Positions 11,598-23,139 of a stretch of DNA of 64,000 nucleotides are shown here, piece by piece (position 1 is the first letter of the stretch; every line of letters begins with the position of its first letter). Below the pieces are notes generated by a model. It was not told the DNA's origin, made no database searches, and saw only the letters and a list, made by a program, of their open reading frames with translations. The stretch covers positions 45,661,153 through 45,725,152 of the forward strand of contig OZ005657.1 of assembly GCA_963930645.1 (NCBI GenBank), in the 5' to 3' direction. This DNA comes from Salticus scenicus. Its lineage: Eukaryota; Arthropoda; Arachnida; Araneae; Salticidae. The position numbers and the translations under genes are program-made.

Positions 11598-13514
11598 TTT
11601 TATTTACGGAACAAATTATATAACAACAACGTCAAACGCAAAGAAATGAAACAAAAATGATGATTTTTAGACATTAGTGTTAGCATCAAGAATTCTTGTT
11701 TTCTAAGGACGACAAGCCCCGCCTTCATCGTTCTTCAATACAGAAAAGAAAAGTAAATGTGACATTGAGTATTCGTGTTAAACCTCTTATTTTATGTTGA
11801 CAAAAATATGCAGAAGTGGTATTTACTTCATCGATTACTGGTGATAAATGTAAAAATTGTCTATTAAAAAAACGAATGGAATTGGAATGCAAGACAGATT
11901 TGTAAAATTGTTTCTTAACTACCGTTATAGTTAAAGGCTGAATCATTTGCTTCATATATTGCTTTATTTTTATTTATTTTGGAAGGGGGGGGGGAATTAT
12001 TATTTTAAGGATATTTTAGTCTTTAAAATTTTAATAATATATTTTAACTTTATATATATGTTTTTAAATATACTTTTACTTTTATAAATATACTTTAAAA
12101 CTTTTTGCGACCGCTGGATTTTGTAATTTTTACAGTAAGATCCGTCTAAGATCCGCCTATTCTCTCAAAAAAAAGTATTTCAGAACAAATTTTCTGTATT
12201 TACAATTATATTACAAATGGATATACAGTATAATTATATTCTTTCTAATCAAAATATTTCTATCCATAGTATATTTTATTGCAAAAATATGAACACTGGG
12301 TACACACTTAAGAAATAAGGAACACACAAATTATAAAGAAACGCCCACAAAAGAGTTACAGATTTTCAAATGACGTCAATCTACGTCAGCAGTCGCGAAA
12401 GGGTTAACTAAAAAATTATATTTTTATAGAAATTATAAAGCAAATCGTACAGTTCCAAAGAGGTCAACTGACCCAAAACTGGTAATTGCGATTAAAATTG
12501 TTTAATATTTACTTCATGAACCCTTACAATAATTTATCCGAAAAGATTTAGTTTATGCATTGCTGTGTATATATATCTATATTATTTAATTTCGTATTTT
12601 ATGTTACACCTACGAAAGAAAATTTAAGCTTCATTGGTGATCCCTACAGACATAATAGACACTTTTAATTGAAAACTATTGCAATTTTTTTAAAGAGTAC
12701 AGTCTGGACAAAATCGCAAGTGTAATGTATTTAAATAGACCTAAAATTATTTAAAAAAGTACTGAAGTATATACAAAACTAAGAAACTGAATTCAGGATA
12801 ACTAAGGAACTGTTAAAAGTAAATCTTTTTTATTAATTTTAAAATTATTTTATTCCTGAAGGATTTCCGGTGTAAATTATTAAAATTTTGTCTATTTCTT
12901 ATACGATCTTAATTTTATTTTTCTACACTTACAGATAATCTTCTAACACATTTTTTATTATAACTCTATAAATACTAAAGATAAAGTATACAAACAGTAT
13001 ACTTCTCCGCACTGCCAGACTCTCAGAAAATCAAAAATGAAGTAAAAATTGGGTGTTGCTATTGAAAAAATGAAAGTTGGCGCTCATTTCAATATGTAGA
13101 TGACCCCTAATTCAAAATTTGATGCCATATTCAGAAAGTGCTTTTATTTTCCTGTTGAATGATGTCTATTAAATTTTTCTGCGTCAATTAATAATGAAAT
13201 TACAGCGAGTGCTGCGACTTTTTTTTCCCCGACTGTACATTGCTTCTCATTAAAATTGTTACGCAAGGAAAGAAATCCAAATAATAGAATGGTATTTATT
13301 GGATTCATATTTTATAGGAAGAAGAATAAGTGATTTGAAAGATTTGAAAGACGAAAAGAGGCCGCTCACTTTGTATGAATTAAATCAGCAGTTTTAAGCT
13401 ATTTTAACCTCCAGAGAGGGGCTCTGACGGCAGTTGGAATTTTGAAAGAGCCGTCAAATTTTCAGGAAATTTGGAGATGTAAATCCCAAGAAATTATCAG
13501 ATTAGCCACTATTG

Positions 13515-13800
13515 GCTTAAATAAGAGCACTCATCCGCTTATGCATGGAGTCGAACAGAAGTTGGATGGCATGCACGGGTACACCATTCCATACTGCTTC
13601 AACACGATGCCACATTTTATCGACCGTAGTAATTGGAGTGTGATGGAAGAGTGCCAGTCGTTTGACTATTGACCAGACGTTATTTATTTGGGAAGAATCA
13701 GGAGACTCTGCTGATGAAAGCAACAGTCGAACATGTTTTGTACAAAGAAAGGTCTGAACAACACGAGCAACATGCGGTCGTGCATTGTCTTGTTGAAACG
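13515..13800 (-). pseudogene. Tc1-like transposase, C-terminal relic
   Basis: Reading the minus strand from about 13800 gives FQQDNARPHVARVVQTF, the second catalytic-Asp motif of Tc1-type DDE transposases. Further on come INNVWSIVKR (family form IENVWS) and VPVHAIQLLFDSMHKRMSAL, the family's C-terminal end. The third acidic catalytic residue appears as Asn (INN for IEN), so the enzyme would be inactive even if expressed. The N-terminal DNA-binding half and the first Asp motif are missing. The second motif is followed by a stretch that no longer aligns well. It lies between the long-TIR element and the non-LTR element. Assignment to Tc1 is confident from the motifs. Confidence 0.8.
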
Positions 13801-14014
13801 TAGCGTTACTAAAGCCTCAAAGATAGGGCTACGAATCTTAACACATCAGAAATGTAACTGTTAATATTCAAAGCTCTGGCAAATGTGAACAAGAGGTAGC
13901 AAATGTGAACATAGTAGCCAGAGGTGGCTACTCTGATAACTGATTTCTCAGTATCTATACCTCCAAATTTTCTGAAAATTTAATTATTTGTTCTTCCCAC
14001 TATAATGTGCGCGT

Positions 14015-14275
14015 TAACGCTGTTCCAGGTGTCAGTACTTCTGGCACACTGCAGGCTCCTGCACCTCAAAGTCCTATTGCGCCCACTGCGCAGAACAGCA
14101 CGAAAGTGATTCACTATGCACAAACAAACCAGCATTTATCACATACATTCGTGAGAATAGAAATTCCAACACAACTTTTAAAGCCGACCATCCATCTTAC
14201 TCTAAGGACTGCCCAGTCTTTAGTGCCATCTATGCTAAAGAGAGGTCACGTCTGGAGGGAATTTTCTCCCCTCCT
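14015..14275 (+). pseudogene. LINE ORF1 (gag-like) zinc-knuckle region
   Basis: The frame that reads CSRCQYFWHTAGSC gives a perfect C-X2-C-X4-H-X4-C knuckle. It is followed by CAHCAEQHESDSLC, a second knuckle of slightly irregular spacing, and then a region with KDCPVFSAIYAKER, which matches the usual end of the third knuckle (CP[VI]..). These knuckles bind nucleic acid in the retrotransposon RNP. The N-terminal part of ORF1 is not recognisable. The reading frame continues into the downstream linker with stops. Confidence 0.7.
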
Positions 14276-14639
14276 TTTATCAATCAAGCCCCACCTCCAT
14301 GATTTCAAAGGCAGAGAATCTCACTAAAAGCCAGACCACCCAGAGATAACAGAGATAATAGGACTACTACTGAAGACTGATTTTATCCTCCCTCACTTGT
14401 TTCCCTTGGGACATGCAGCACCCACCTCACCCAAGTCTCGAGAATTACCTTTCGAACCAAATCGAAGATTACCTCCAGACACCCTATGACTACTCTCCAC
14501 ACCAGCGGTATTGCTATTAAGGTTAACTTTACTACTGTTAACTTTCCTTCAACTTTAAGACCAAGATCTAACAACTTCTTTCCCATTCAGCATGAAGACT
14601 GCTAACAATATTAACAATACTATCAAGGTTCCTCATAAA

Positions 14640-15330
14640 GACATCACAATCCTGCAGAACAATCTCAACCACTGCAAGTCGGTCAGCTCGAGTACACATG
14701 GGTAAAAATTCGAGGGATATTAGGCTACTGCAGGACGCCTACTGTACTACTGAGGGGATCTTTATGGAATTCTGTCATCATGGGCAATCTTATGATCAAA
14801 ACACAAATCAGCACACATCGATTTAAGGTCCCAACACTTAATTTACACACACCTCTATACTGGAGACAATGGCGTGTTTATCACGTTGATCCCGGACAAG
14901 GGCGAAGTGTATATTGGCAGCTCATACGCAGCTCCGTCTGCAGACTTTGATCACTGTCTAGAGGAATGACAACATCTAATCACACTAAGAGCACGCTTCA
15001 TCTGAAGCTGCGATCTAAATGACAACTCCCCACTTTGGTGCACACCGAATGAAACTGCCAGGAGAAGCCGGCTTATCGAATTTATAATCACATACAATCT
15101 CTGTCTTGCAAACATTGAGAACTCCACTCCAACATTTCAAAAAGACGGAGCTAAGGGCTCACCAGACTTTACACTCGTAAATCCCCTAACACTCACTAGA
15201 CTAGCAAACTGGTCAGTATTAGACGAGCATAACAATTCAGATCACAACTACATAACATACACACTGCAAATAAAACTACAATATTCTAAAAACACGCGTT
15301 TCGCCACGAATAGAGGAAACGTCACCAAAT
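14640..15330 (+). pseudogene. LINE apurinic-type endonuclease domain
   Basis: Fragments in shifting frames match the APE-type endonuclease that nicks target DNA. They include an opening like 'ILQNNLNHCKS' near 14650; EVYIGSSYAAPSADFD near 14905; DLNDNSPLW near 15012 (family form GDFNAHSPLW); GSPDFTLVN near 15153; and a terminal SDHNYI near 15238. That last stretch supplies the catalytic Asp-His pair. At least two frameshifts and several stops are present, so no active protein could be made. Confidence 0.75.
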
Positions 15331-15859
15331 TTATTAAACTTCTCAAAATGCAACACGAACAGTTAACAATAACAATTTCAAGACACAACCTCCACAGAAC
15401 ACCTAGAAACTTTCACATGTAACTTCATCTCCTCTTTTCGTGTAGCAGCCATATCTTCCTTTAGATTCAAACCGACGAGACAATACTCTGCGCCCACATT
15501 CTAGTCTCCCCAGCTCAAGACGCTGTGCAACAGATTAAAACGTGAAACCAAACACATCCCAGCCATACACTTACCTGCAAACAGCACATTAAAAAACTAG
15601 CAGCACACTATAAAAATTCAATCAATAACGCTAAATAAACCGTGGGGAGGTCATTCATAATCCTCACAGACGAAAGTCTTCGGTATGGCCCAAAAATTCT
15701 ATTCAGAACAATTCTTTACACCACAGGAAATACTTCTAGAAAGGTCTCCATGTCTATCCTCTAAATAAAATAATTTAGAATACCTAACCCAACAGCTTTC
15801 CGGCCCACCAGTACCAAAAAATTCAGCAGATCACTCTTTTTTATTTTCGGAGCATGAGT

Positions 15860-16763
15860 AAAAAGTCTTCATGAAAGCGGAGATCCTTACCGCTTTTAAC
15901 AGCTTTAACATAAAAAAGGCTCCTGGTCTAGACAACATCGATTTCAGGATGCTCAAATAAATCAATTCATCTTTCCCAGATATTGTATTAAATTGGGTAA
16001 GCAAATGCCTTGAACTTTACTACTTTCCCAGAGTGCTCTGCAAAGGCGAAGTTGTGTACTTTCTAAAACATGGGAAGACTCCGACTGAAACAAAATCATA
16101 CCGCCCGATCTGCCTACTACCAACCTTAGGTAAATTTTTAGAGAAATTAATTGTCATTCGTTTAAATTATCATCTAAAACGTAATAATCTCTTAAATAAC
16201 AGGCAATATGGCTTCAGAGAGGGCAGATCTTGCGAAAAGGCTTTGAACAAGATTTTGTCCTCCTCTTCCCTGAACGTAAACATAGGACAGTACACCACTA
16301 TATTGTCTCGCTCGATATTCAAGCAGCCTTCGACAACATCGAATGGCCCCACATTTTTAATGCCCTTGCCTCCCTACGGTGCTTGAGAAATGTCGCTAGA
16401 GTCATCCGCTCTTACCTTTCATATCGAAGCATCATTGTTAATTGGGGTTCCGGCTCCAGTGCATACGATCAAGTAAAGGTCTGTCCACAAAGCTCTTGTC
16501 TGGGGACTGTCCTTTGGACAATCGTCGCAAACCAAATACTTGAAACTACCTCTCAAAAAGGCTACGACATCTATGCTTATGCGGATTACTTCACTCTCAT
16601 TCTCTCGGGAAAAACGAAGATCTACCTGGAAACACAGGCTCTAGGTGCCCTTTCCAACTTCACCCAGCTGCTCAATTCCCTCAATCTGAATCTTTCTTCA
16701 CATAAGACACAAGCACTTACATTTTCAAGCCCACGTCTCTTAAACAGGAAACCGAAAAGATGA
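15860..16763 (+). pseudogene. LINE reverse transcriptase domain
   Basis: KKAPGLDNID near 15914 is the RT0 motif. YRPICLLPTLGKFLEKLI near 16098 is RT1, and NRQYGFREGRSC near 16198 is RT2. SLDIQAAFDNIEW near 16303 holds the first catalytic Asp (motif A). YAYADYF near 16570 corresponds to the catalytic F/YADD box but has Tyr in place of the second Asp. A frameshift near 16250-16300 splits the domain over two frames. The missing Asp in the YADD box alone would abolish polymerisation. Confidence 0.85.
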
Positions 16764-17030
16764 GGGTGAATGGCGTCAGCGTAAAATATGTTAATAGCAT
16801 ATGTTAATAGCAGCTTACTGCGTTGTAGCCGAAGGTCTCGATAGATCTATGGGCCTCAAAGCTGGGGGATTGCAATTCTGTATTCCAGGCAGAGCTCTTC
16901 GCAATTCTAAAAGCTCTGCACTGGGTTCAACAACATCTATTCTGTGCCGCAGTTTCAATTAACAGTCTCTCAGCCCTGCAGGCTCTTTCTCACTTCAGAT
17001 TCCCTAACTCTATTGTACAGGACATGAAGG

Positions 17031-17349
17031 GAGGCATACTATTGTAACAATCGCAGCTATCGTAGATCACAAGTCGGATCGTACAGTCAGCAACAAAAGT
17101 ATCCGAGCACAAGCAATAATCCCCGTCTAAAAAAAGTACGCTTAATACTGCTTTTTTAAATAATTCCTTGTCGAATCATGTACACAAACTGATTAAGAAC
17201 ATGACTCGACAAGGATTTATTTAACAAAGCAGTACTAAGTGTACTTTTCTTAGACAGAGATTATTACTAGTGCTCAGATATTTTTGCTGCCGAGTGTACG
17301 ATCCGACTTGTGATCTACGATAGCTGCGATTGTTACAATAGTATGCCTC
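17031..17349. repeat. Perfect 53 bp inverted repeat flanking a MITE
   Basis: Positions 17031-17083 and 17297-17349 are exact reverse complements over 53 bases (left arm begins GAGGCATACTATTG, ends AAGTCGGATCGTA). The MITE between them has imperfect arms of its own. No other copy of this MITE in the window has these outer arms, so they are not part of the MITE. Confidence 0.95.
17084..17296. mobile_element. Tc1-type palindromic MITE, copy 1 (GCAGC subfamily)
   Basis: The ends read CAGTCAGCAACAAAAGTATC and, inverted, CACTCGGCAGCAAAAATATC, with TA on each side. The two ~95 bp arms contain 'ttaaataa.tccttgtcgaa' in inverted orientation around a short centre. It is non-coding. The CAGT start and TA target site suggest mobilisation by a Tc1/mariner transposase. 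It interrupts the LINE RNase H region. Confidence 0.9.
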
Positions 17350-17830
17350 TCGAAATCAACCTTCCTTACACTCTCAACCGATGTCTCTTTCACCCACGTC
17401 TCGGCTCATAGAGGGGTCGCGGGAAACGAATTGCCACATAGGCTAGCAAAAGAAGCAACCGCCTTTTCTACAATCTAAACAGCACTGCCAATTCTCTACC
17501 TTTTACGTTAAGAAAACCCTTTTTTATAATCTTATGGAGGAGAGGCAGTTTTACTGGAATGACTCGAAAAAAGGTCGCCACACCTATTCACTACTTGCAA
17601 AAGTTTCAAAATACAACTTCGACCTTAAACCAGCAGTCACTGCCTTTCGCACGGATCATGGTTCTTTTAAAATCTATATGTATAAATTCCAACGCTCGTG
17701 AACAGACCAACGTGAGTGCGGGACTGTGGGCTCTCCCAACCATTACTACTACTCTTGCCCACTAACCTTCAACTGTCGCCTTCTATACCCTTTCAATAAA
17801 CCCTCAGACTGGCTTTTTAACATAAGTAAC

Positions 17831-18313
17831 CGAAAAGCTCCTTCGTCAAAAAATAACAAATATTTTTAACTACCTAACCATAATCTGTAATTTAACTTCT
17901 TAAAATTTCAAAGACATCAGTTACCAACCTGAATTTTAGAACTACACATCAAATAAGAGAATTTTAAGCCTACAGAACAATTCCTTCAAACGAAACCAAT
18001 ATCATAAATTAACATTAACCTATATGTGAAATTCTCGTCGAAAGGAATGTTATTTGTTAATTTTATGTAGAATTTGTTATTGTTCCCATATTTAAGGTAA
18101 GGTTTGATATTTCACCTCTTACTGTATTTAATTCATTGTTGATAGTTCTCGGAATTGTCGGACAATGAAAAAGTTTTTACTTTGCTTCGTATGTTCCTAT
18201 TTCAGAAATCACTCTCACTATTTTACCCTACATAACTACAGGTGTCCCTGAAAATAATATAGCTGTTTCTGTTTTGTTTCATTATTATTATTATTTTAAC
18301 ATATCTTAATTTG

Positions 18314-18363
<50 letters not shown>

Positions 18364-18399
18364 AAAAGTTTTTATGATACTTTGTTCTTTCGAATTAAA
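17831..18399. other. AT-rich non-coding DNA
   Basis: Follows the LINE. Contains a long (TA)n tract. No gene recognised. Confidence 0.5.
18317..18363. repeat. (TA)n(TG)n microsatellite
   Basis: About 39 bases of TA followed by four TG units. Confidence 0.9.
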
Positions 18400-18885
18400 A
18401 TATGTCAAATAAAGGTTCATGTATATGAAAAAAAATTTCAAACATTCCACGGGAAGAAAAATTCAATATCACATGAAGAAATGGAAGATTTAATTAAAAA
18501 AGATATTAAAAATCCATAAATTTTCATGTATATAGCAATCGAGCAAATTTTTGTGAAGATATGAAAGTTTGCAACAGGGATTTAAAATTGGCATCCTTAA
18601 ATTTTAACCTCTTTTAGTTCTGCAAAAATATAAGTAAAACATACAACCAATATATTTTTCCATACTGCTTCAATATCAGTAAATCAAATATGTAGCCAAA
18701 TTAACGTATTAGTTTTGAAAAAAGTCAGTTAGTGCACTTTTTAATATGTAGCAAACACCTAATCCAAGACTTCCCTTTATAATATTTTCTAAAAGTACAC
18801 ATAATTTTCTGTTCTAGAGTATCAGTTACATTTTTCTGAGTCAGTTAGCAACAAAATGGTATCGGGTGCTGCGTTGTTTATTTTA
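18400..18885 (-). mobile_element. Degraded copy of the long-TIR element (main copy 10384-13235)
   Basis: Read on the minus strand from 18885, phrases follow the left part of the main copy in order: 'aacgcagcac.cga', 'ttgttgctaa', 'ctacatattaaaa', 'atatattggttgtatgtttt', 'cttcacaaaaa'. The terminal CAGTCGGGG is lost in a (TTTA)n tract. Divergence is roughly 25-30 per cent by eye. Confidence 0.65.
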
Positions 18886-19050
18886 TTTATTTATTTATTC
18901 ACATTAAAAAACCATTGCAAAATTAAAAATTACTTTATTGAAAATTTTCATGTAAAAATTGTAATATAAACTACCAGGACTAAAAGAATAAGTAAGCCAA
19001 TTAGCAAGAATATTGAAGCTTATTGGGTACAAAATTTTAAATGTGCTTTC

Positions 19051-19095
<45 letters not shown>

Positions 19096-20154
19096 ATAAT
19101 ATAAGTTTTATTGTCACACCATTTAGTAAAATGAGTTATTTTAAATGTAAAGATGTGAAAATATGCTTCAGAAAACAAGTGAAAAAAAAATTAAAATTAA
19201 AAAGCATAAATGCTTGTAACGAAAAAAATATTTTAACGTAGTAATAAAAGTGCGCCTTTGCTTCGAAAATGCTAATTCTATGCAAAAGAATTGCTAAACA
19301 TTTCAAAATTCGGCGGCATTTGTTTTTAATTTGAAACTAATCTCTTCAGATAGAGAGAGGAAAAATTTATAAGATCTAAACAAGTTACTTATAGGGTAAT
19401 TCATCTTCTTTAGATTTGAAAGTTAAAATCGTAACAAATCTTTCCGCTTATATTTGCATACATGTTTATCATCAGAAATGTATCTTGCAAAGTAATAAAG
19501 GGACAAAATAAATATTACATTTTTACAAAATTAACGCCATGTATTCCATTTTAAAATATTTTTTAATCTACACACAATTTCTGAACAATTACTACAGCAT
19601 ATACATGCATAATGTATTACAATTCTATGTTTACAGTACAGTTTAGCAAGAAAGGAGATTGTTTTAAGTTAGAATACAAATGACCTTTCCAGCTTTACAT
19701 GTAGATTACTTTTTTTGTTTGTTTGTTTATTAAACGAATTTACTTTTGAGCATTCATAGATAATGAATGTGAAATATCTTAAAACCTTTCTGAATTACAA
19801 AGTTTTTTTTTTTTTTTTTTTTTTTTCAGATGTATAATGCATGACATTTCAGTAAAATAACAAAAATTCAACAAAAGCTTAGTAAAAATGAGAAGTACTT
19901 GAAAAAAAAAAGTAAAATAATCTAAACAATTTAAAGTATGGTGTAAACTCGTACCTTTAACTGGCAGAAGTTATGTTTAAAATTAAATTTTACTTTCAAA
20001 TTTTCTTCAAAGTAGTACTCCAAATATTTACTTAACGCAAAAAAAGTTTAAAATCCTAAAAAAAAGTTACTTATAAAATTAATCCGAATAAAAAAATAAC
20101 CTCGCACCAGTAACTGAAAAGTTCCGCTTTCAAATTTCGTAGAAGTGAAGTAAT
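18886..20154. other. AT-rich non-coding DNA
   Basis: Contains an (ATT)n tract at 19052-19094 and a T26 run at about 19803-19828. The short ORFs are low-complexity. Confidence 0.5.
19052..19094. repeat. (ATT)n microsatellite
   Basis: About fourteen uninterrupted ATT units. Confidence 0.9.
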
Positions 20155-20335
20155 GAATTCAAACCCAGGTAGCGCTCGTCACCTAGTTCGAAGTTTTCCG
20201 TGCTTTTCACCGAAACTCGCATGAATGCTTAATTGAATACCTTAGAAAAATCTACCATGTACGGCATTGTCTCCATATGTAGGTCTCTCCTATAGTCAAT
20301 TAGCCTTACTCCCATATCACACCACATCCAATAAG
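20155..20335 (+). mobile_element. SINE fragment (tRNA-headed family), body and tail
   Basis: Matches the body of the SINE at 42434-42660 in the same order: a remnant of the B box ('ttcaaacccaggt'), 'gctcgtcacctag', 'gttttccgtgcttttcaccgaaa', and a tail 'agtcaattagccttactccc'. The tRNA-like head upstream of the B box is missing. Confidence 0.65.
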
Positions 20336-20489
20336 AACTATTAAATCAAAATTTTAGCAAGGTTTCATATTTAGTTAATGTCGGTTAGATGACGGAGATT
20401 ATTAACCCTTAAATGCATGAATTTTTATTTTTAATAACTAAAATTTGAAATCAACCGGGAAATGGGTGTAATTAATGGGGAAAATATAT

Positions 20490-20520
<31 letters not shown>

Positions 20521-20659
20521 TGGATTCACTTTACGATTAGTGAACTTATATAGAATCGATTTTACATATTGATGTATATTTATGTATCACGAAAAAACTG
20601 CATTTTTCTTGCATAAATTTATCAGTATATGCAAAAATATAGATAATATTCGTTACTCT

Positions 20660-20750
20660 TACAGTCGGTAACAAAAGTGTCCGAACACTAGCAAAAATTC
20701 CTATGTAAAAAAAGTACACTTCATACGGTTTTGTTAAATAAATCCTTGAA
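20660..20750. mobile_element. Half copy of the Tc1-type MITE (GGTAAC subfamily)
   Basis: Begins CAGTCGGTAACAAAAGTGTC and runs through 'tttgttaaataaatcctt', then stops. The second arm is missing and SINE-like sequence follows. Confidence 0.85.
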
Positions 20751-20789
20751 ATAAAGTCCCATAGATACGGGCATGGACCCGTTCGAAAG

Positions 20790-20868
20790 TTCTTCATGGG
20801 GGGCACCACCTAGGACCGAGCCCCAAGCGCAGTTAATTGGCCTTAAATTCTACACCTACACACCTGAA
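20790..20868 (+). mobile_element. SINE 3' tail fragment
   Basis: The stretch with 'ctaggaccgagccc', 'agttaattggccttaaattc' and 'acacctacacacc' aligns with the last ~80 bases of the SINE at 42434-42660 (read in its own sense). Head and body are missing. Confidence 0.55.
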
Positions 20869-21099
20869 TTTACATAGGTTACAACCGTTAATATCTTTCA
20901 GGCATGTAAAAAATGGACTGAAAAGTAGGAACTCAAAGCATGGAGCACTTCATAAACCATTCAATATCCAAGACAAAGAACTTTTCAACAGTTGCAACAT
21001 TTGTGAGGTTGAGACTACAGAACGTCTCCACAGTTAGTTTGAAATTAAGCTGAATCCAGCAAATTATAAAGTTGGGACGGTTAAATCACTTCGTCGCCA

Positions 21100-21760
21100 G
21101 TAACTCGGCGAAAGTCTTGGTCGGATGAGTTTTATGTCGACATGGTGCTACAATGAAAGAATTTGGTTCTGAGAGATAGATGAATGGAAAACGATTTGTA
21201 AGGTTTTTATTGAAATGAAGAGAAAGGAAGTTGTAGAATGTAGTATAAAATAGTGAATTGATAGTGGTAGAGAATTGTAGCTGATTGGTGTGTGCGAAGA
21301 GGTGAAGGAAAGAGTGGTGTGTGTGTTAGTAGATAGTAGGAGAGAAATGTTGGTGGTGATAGTTCTTATGCGTGTGTTAAGTGATGGTAGAGAGGTGTAG
21401 CGTTGTAGCATAAAGTAAGAGAAGAATCTGTCGCGCCTAGGGAATCCAGTCGACGATTCTTGTGTGAGAACAGTTAGTGGTCGACAGAGAGCAGCCGTCG
21501 ACAAGATCAGTATTGGTGAGCTTTAATTTACCTGTATTTTATGCTTTGTTGAAGTTATTCCCAGAGGTCATTTGAGAGTTAAAATTGAGTTAGCCCAACA
21601 CCTGCCTTGAAATTAAGCATTAATATACTTTGTTATTTTATATTTAACTTGTCTCGAGCTCTTCTTATTATCTAATTAAGTAATTAAGTTAATCTTTAAG
21701 ATTAAGATTGAGGAATTGAGATATGGCCCACTCGAATTCCTCGCACATTTTCAACCTTTA
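21100..21760. other. GC-richer block of unknown origin, possibly a solo LTR
   Basis: Base composition differs from the surroundings: purine-rich, with GTCGAC palindromes at about 21137, 21450, 21480 and 21496 and few long A/T runs until about 21600. It has no recognisable domain. The minus-strand ORF at 21148-21504 is Ser/Thr-rich low complexity and looks spurious. A Ty3/gypsy LTR or 5' leader is possible, but no matching second LTR or primer-binding site was seen. Confidence 0.3.
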
Positions 21761-22689
21761 CTTTAAGACATACAATTCTTCATTAAAAATAAAGTTCAGT
21801 TAGATCTCCATATTTAAACATAAGTTTTTTTTTTTTTTTTCAATGGGAGTATCTATATTTTATAATATATATTGGTTTGATTCTAATTTTTATCTTCATA
21901 AACTAAATTTTAAATCATGTACTTGAAGAAGGTGTAAAGTATAGGTATTGCGGATACTTTTTAAATACTTTCGTGTGTCACTCGCATGACTTTGTCTTAC
22001 CCCGCATTTCAATATTATAAAAAAGGATGGCATATTAAAACGTAAAATCAATAAGGTAAGGTAATGAAGTTAAATCAGTTTTAAACAGAATCTAAAATAG
22101 GTTTAGAAACAGTTTTATTTGAAATATAATTCTGTGTGTTTCTGTCTTTAATTACGGTTTTTTTTATAGGTATATATATTTTTTAAATCAAGGCTGTCAT
22201 TAATTTGTCTTGAAACTTGCCAACCTTAATAAAACATTTCAAGTGGCCACCTCATAGGAACTTCAAACTACAAATTTAAATTTCCTACAGTTATTTGTTT
22301 TTAATTATGCTGATAATAGATATACATACAGATTAACAGCTAAAAATTTGACTTTCGTATTCAGGACACCTCAAAATGTTATATTATACAAAAAAAAAAA
22401 AAAAAAAAAAAAAACAGAGTCAAAAATAGAACTTTAAAAAAAAATAAATAAATAAATAGAATAATGTAGTATAGAAATTATTTTTCCTTCCTGGGCAGCA
22501 TTTGTTGACTTAGTAAAATGTAGCAAAGTACTTCCATCAATTGCATTACATAGAAAATAACGTTTGGCTTAATTTTGCCTTGTATATTGTCTACAAACTA
22601 CATACACATCACATTGTGTACTTAAATTTTATCCTGTATGGAAAACACATAACATAAGATGAAATACACTTCCAAAAATTTTCAAGCAT
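21761..22689. other. AT-rich non-coding DNA
   Basis: Contains T and A homopolymers (about 21824-21840 and 22389-22414). No gene or element recognised. Confidence 0.5.
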
Positions 22690-22960
22690 AGCCCCGATAT
22701 AGCCAAGTACTTTGGTAGCCCTGTAAACGAATGATGACTGATTTCCATACAACAATCTACACAAAACATGCTTTTATATATATATAAATGTGTTCTTTCC
22801 TTTTTGTTTAGGACAGCCTATAGAAGTTACACTGTACTTAACAGAAATTTCGTCCGTAGATGAAATGGATTTGAATACTCTTGGAAGGCCCTGTACACGA
22901 ACCACTTACTTGATCTCAATAAAAAGTTTAGTGTAGCATCCCTTTTTGATACAGATTTAT
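22690..22960. repeat. Fragment of the ~174 bp satellite-like family
   Basis: 'gccctgtaaacgaatga' at about 22718 and 'gccctgtacacgaacca' at about 22889 are about 172 bp apart, the same phrase and spacing as in the 3561-6240 block. Diverged. Confidence 0.5.
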
Positions 22961-23139
22961 AATGCCGAGTTTGGATTTCATGTTGCTATTTGTTCTTCAG
23001 ATATACTGATAATAGACGCACACACAGACCAACCTCTAAAAACAATATTTTCAGATTCAAAGGACCACAAAACTTACAAATAAAACAAAAACTCAATTTC
23101 GAAAAATTGATCCAAAAGCAATACTTTCTCTACCATATA

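Larger units (their letters stand above)
10384..13235. mobile_element. 2.85 kb element with long TIRs, TA target site
   Basis: Left end CAGTCGGGGAAAAAAAATAA; right end inverse, ending TTTTTTTTCCCCGACTG. TA on both sides. Similarity between the ends extends about 190 bp, including 'gtctacatattaaaa' against 'tcatctacatattgaaa'. The CAGT start plus TA duplication fits Tc1/mariner. The interior holds a 513 bp tandem duplication and no transposase-like ORF, so this is a non-autonomous or gutted element. Degraded relatives lie at 6345-6570 and 18400-18885. Confidence 0.75.
16840..17780 (+). pseudogene. LINE RNase H domain and C-terminal Cys-rich tail, split by a MITE
   Basis: The C-terminal part of RNase H is clear near 17383: FTHVSAHRGVAGNE followed by RLAKEAT, equivalent to the usual W.P.H.G..GNE.AD.LAK. 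The upstream part is poorly preserved. At about 17705 the frame reads ECGTVGSPNHYYYSCP, the usual C..G...H....C tail of such elements. The domain is interrupted at 17031-17349 by a MITE with perfect inverted flanks. Confidence 0.7.
13860..17830 (+). mobile_element. Decayed non-LTR retrotransposon (LINE), I/Jockey-like group
   Basis: Successive plus-strand frames show the parts of a non-LTR element in order: gag-type zinc knuckles (about 14020-14260), an AP-like endonuclease (14640-15300), reverse transcriptase (15870-16760), RNase H (16850-17465) and a cysteine-rich tail (about 17700-17760). Frameshifts and stops break every domain. Having both an APE endonuclease and RNase H points to the I or a related clade rather than classic Jockey. 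The exact ends are not visible and no poly-A tail or target duplication was found. A MITE interrupts the RNase H region. Confidence 0.85.

Noticed and set aside
13442..13672. Plus-strand ORF of 76 residues
   Set aside because: It is the antisense of the Tc1 transposase relic.
17031..17349. Outer 53 bp arms as part of the MITE
   Set aside because: None of the other six copies in the window has them.
13860..17830. Intact, active non-LTR retrotransposon
   Set aside because: Frameshifts and stops in every domain, the RT active-site Asp replaced by Tyr, and a MITE inside RNase H.
21148..21504. Minus-strand ORF of 118 residues
   Set aside because: Ser/Thr/Leu-rich low complexity from a purine-rich strand, no domain, no start context or splice signals worth trusting.
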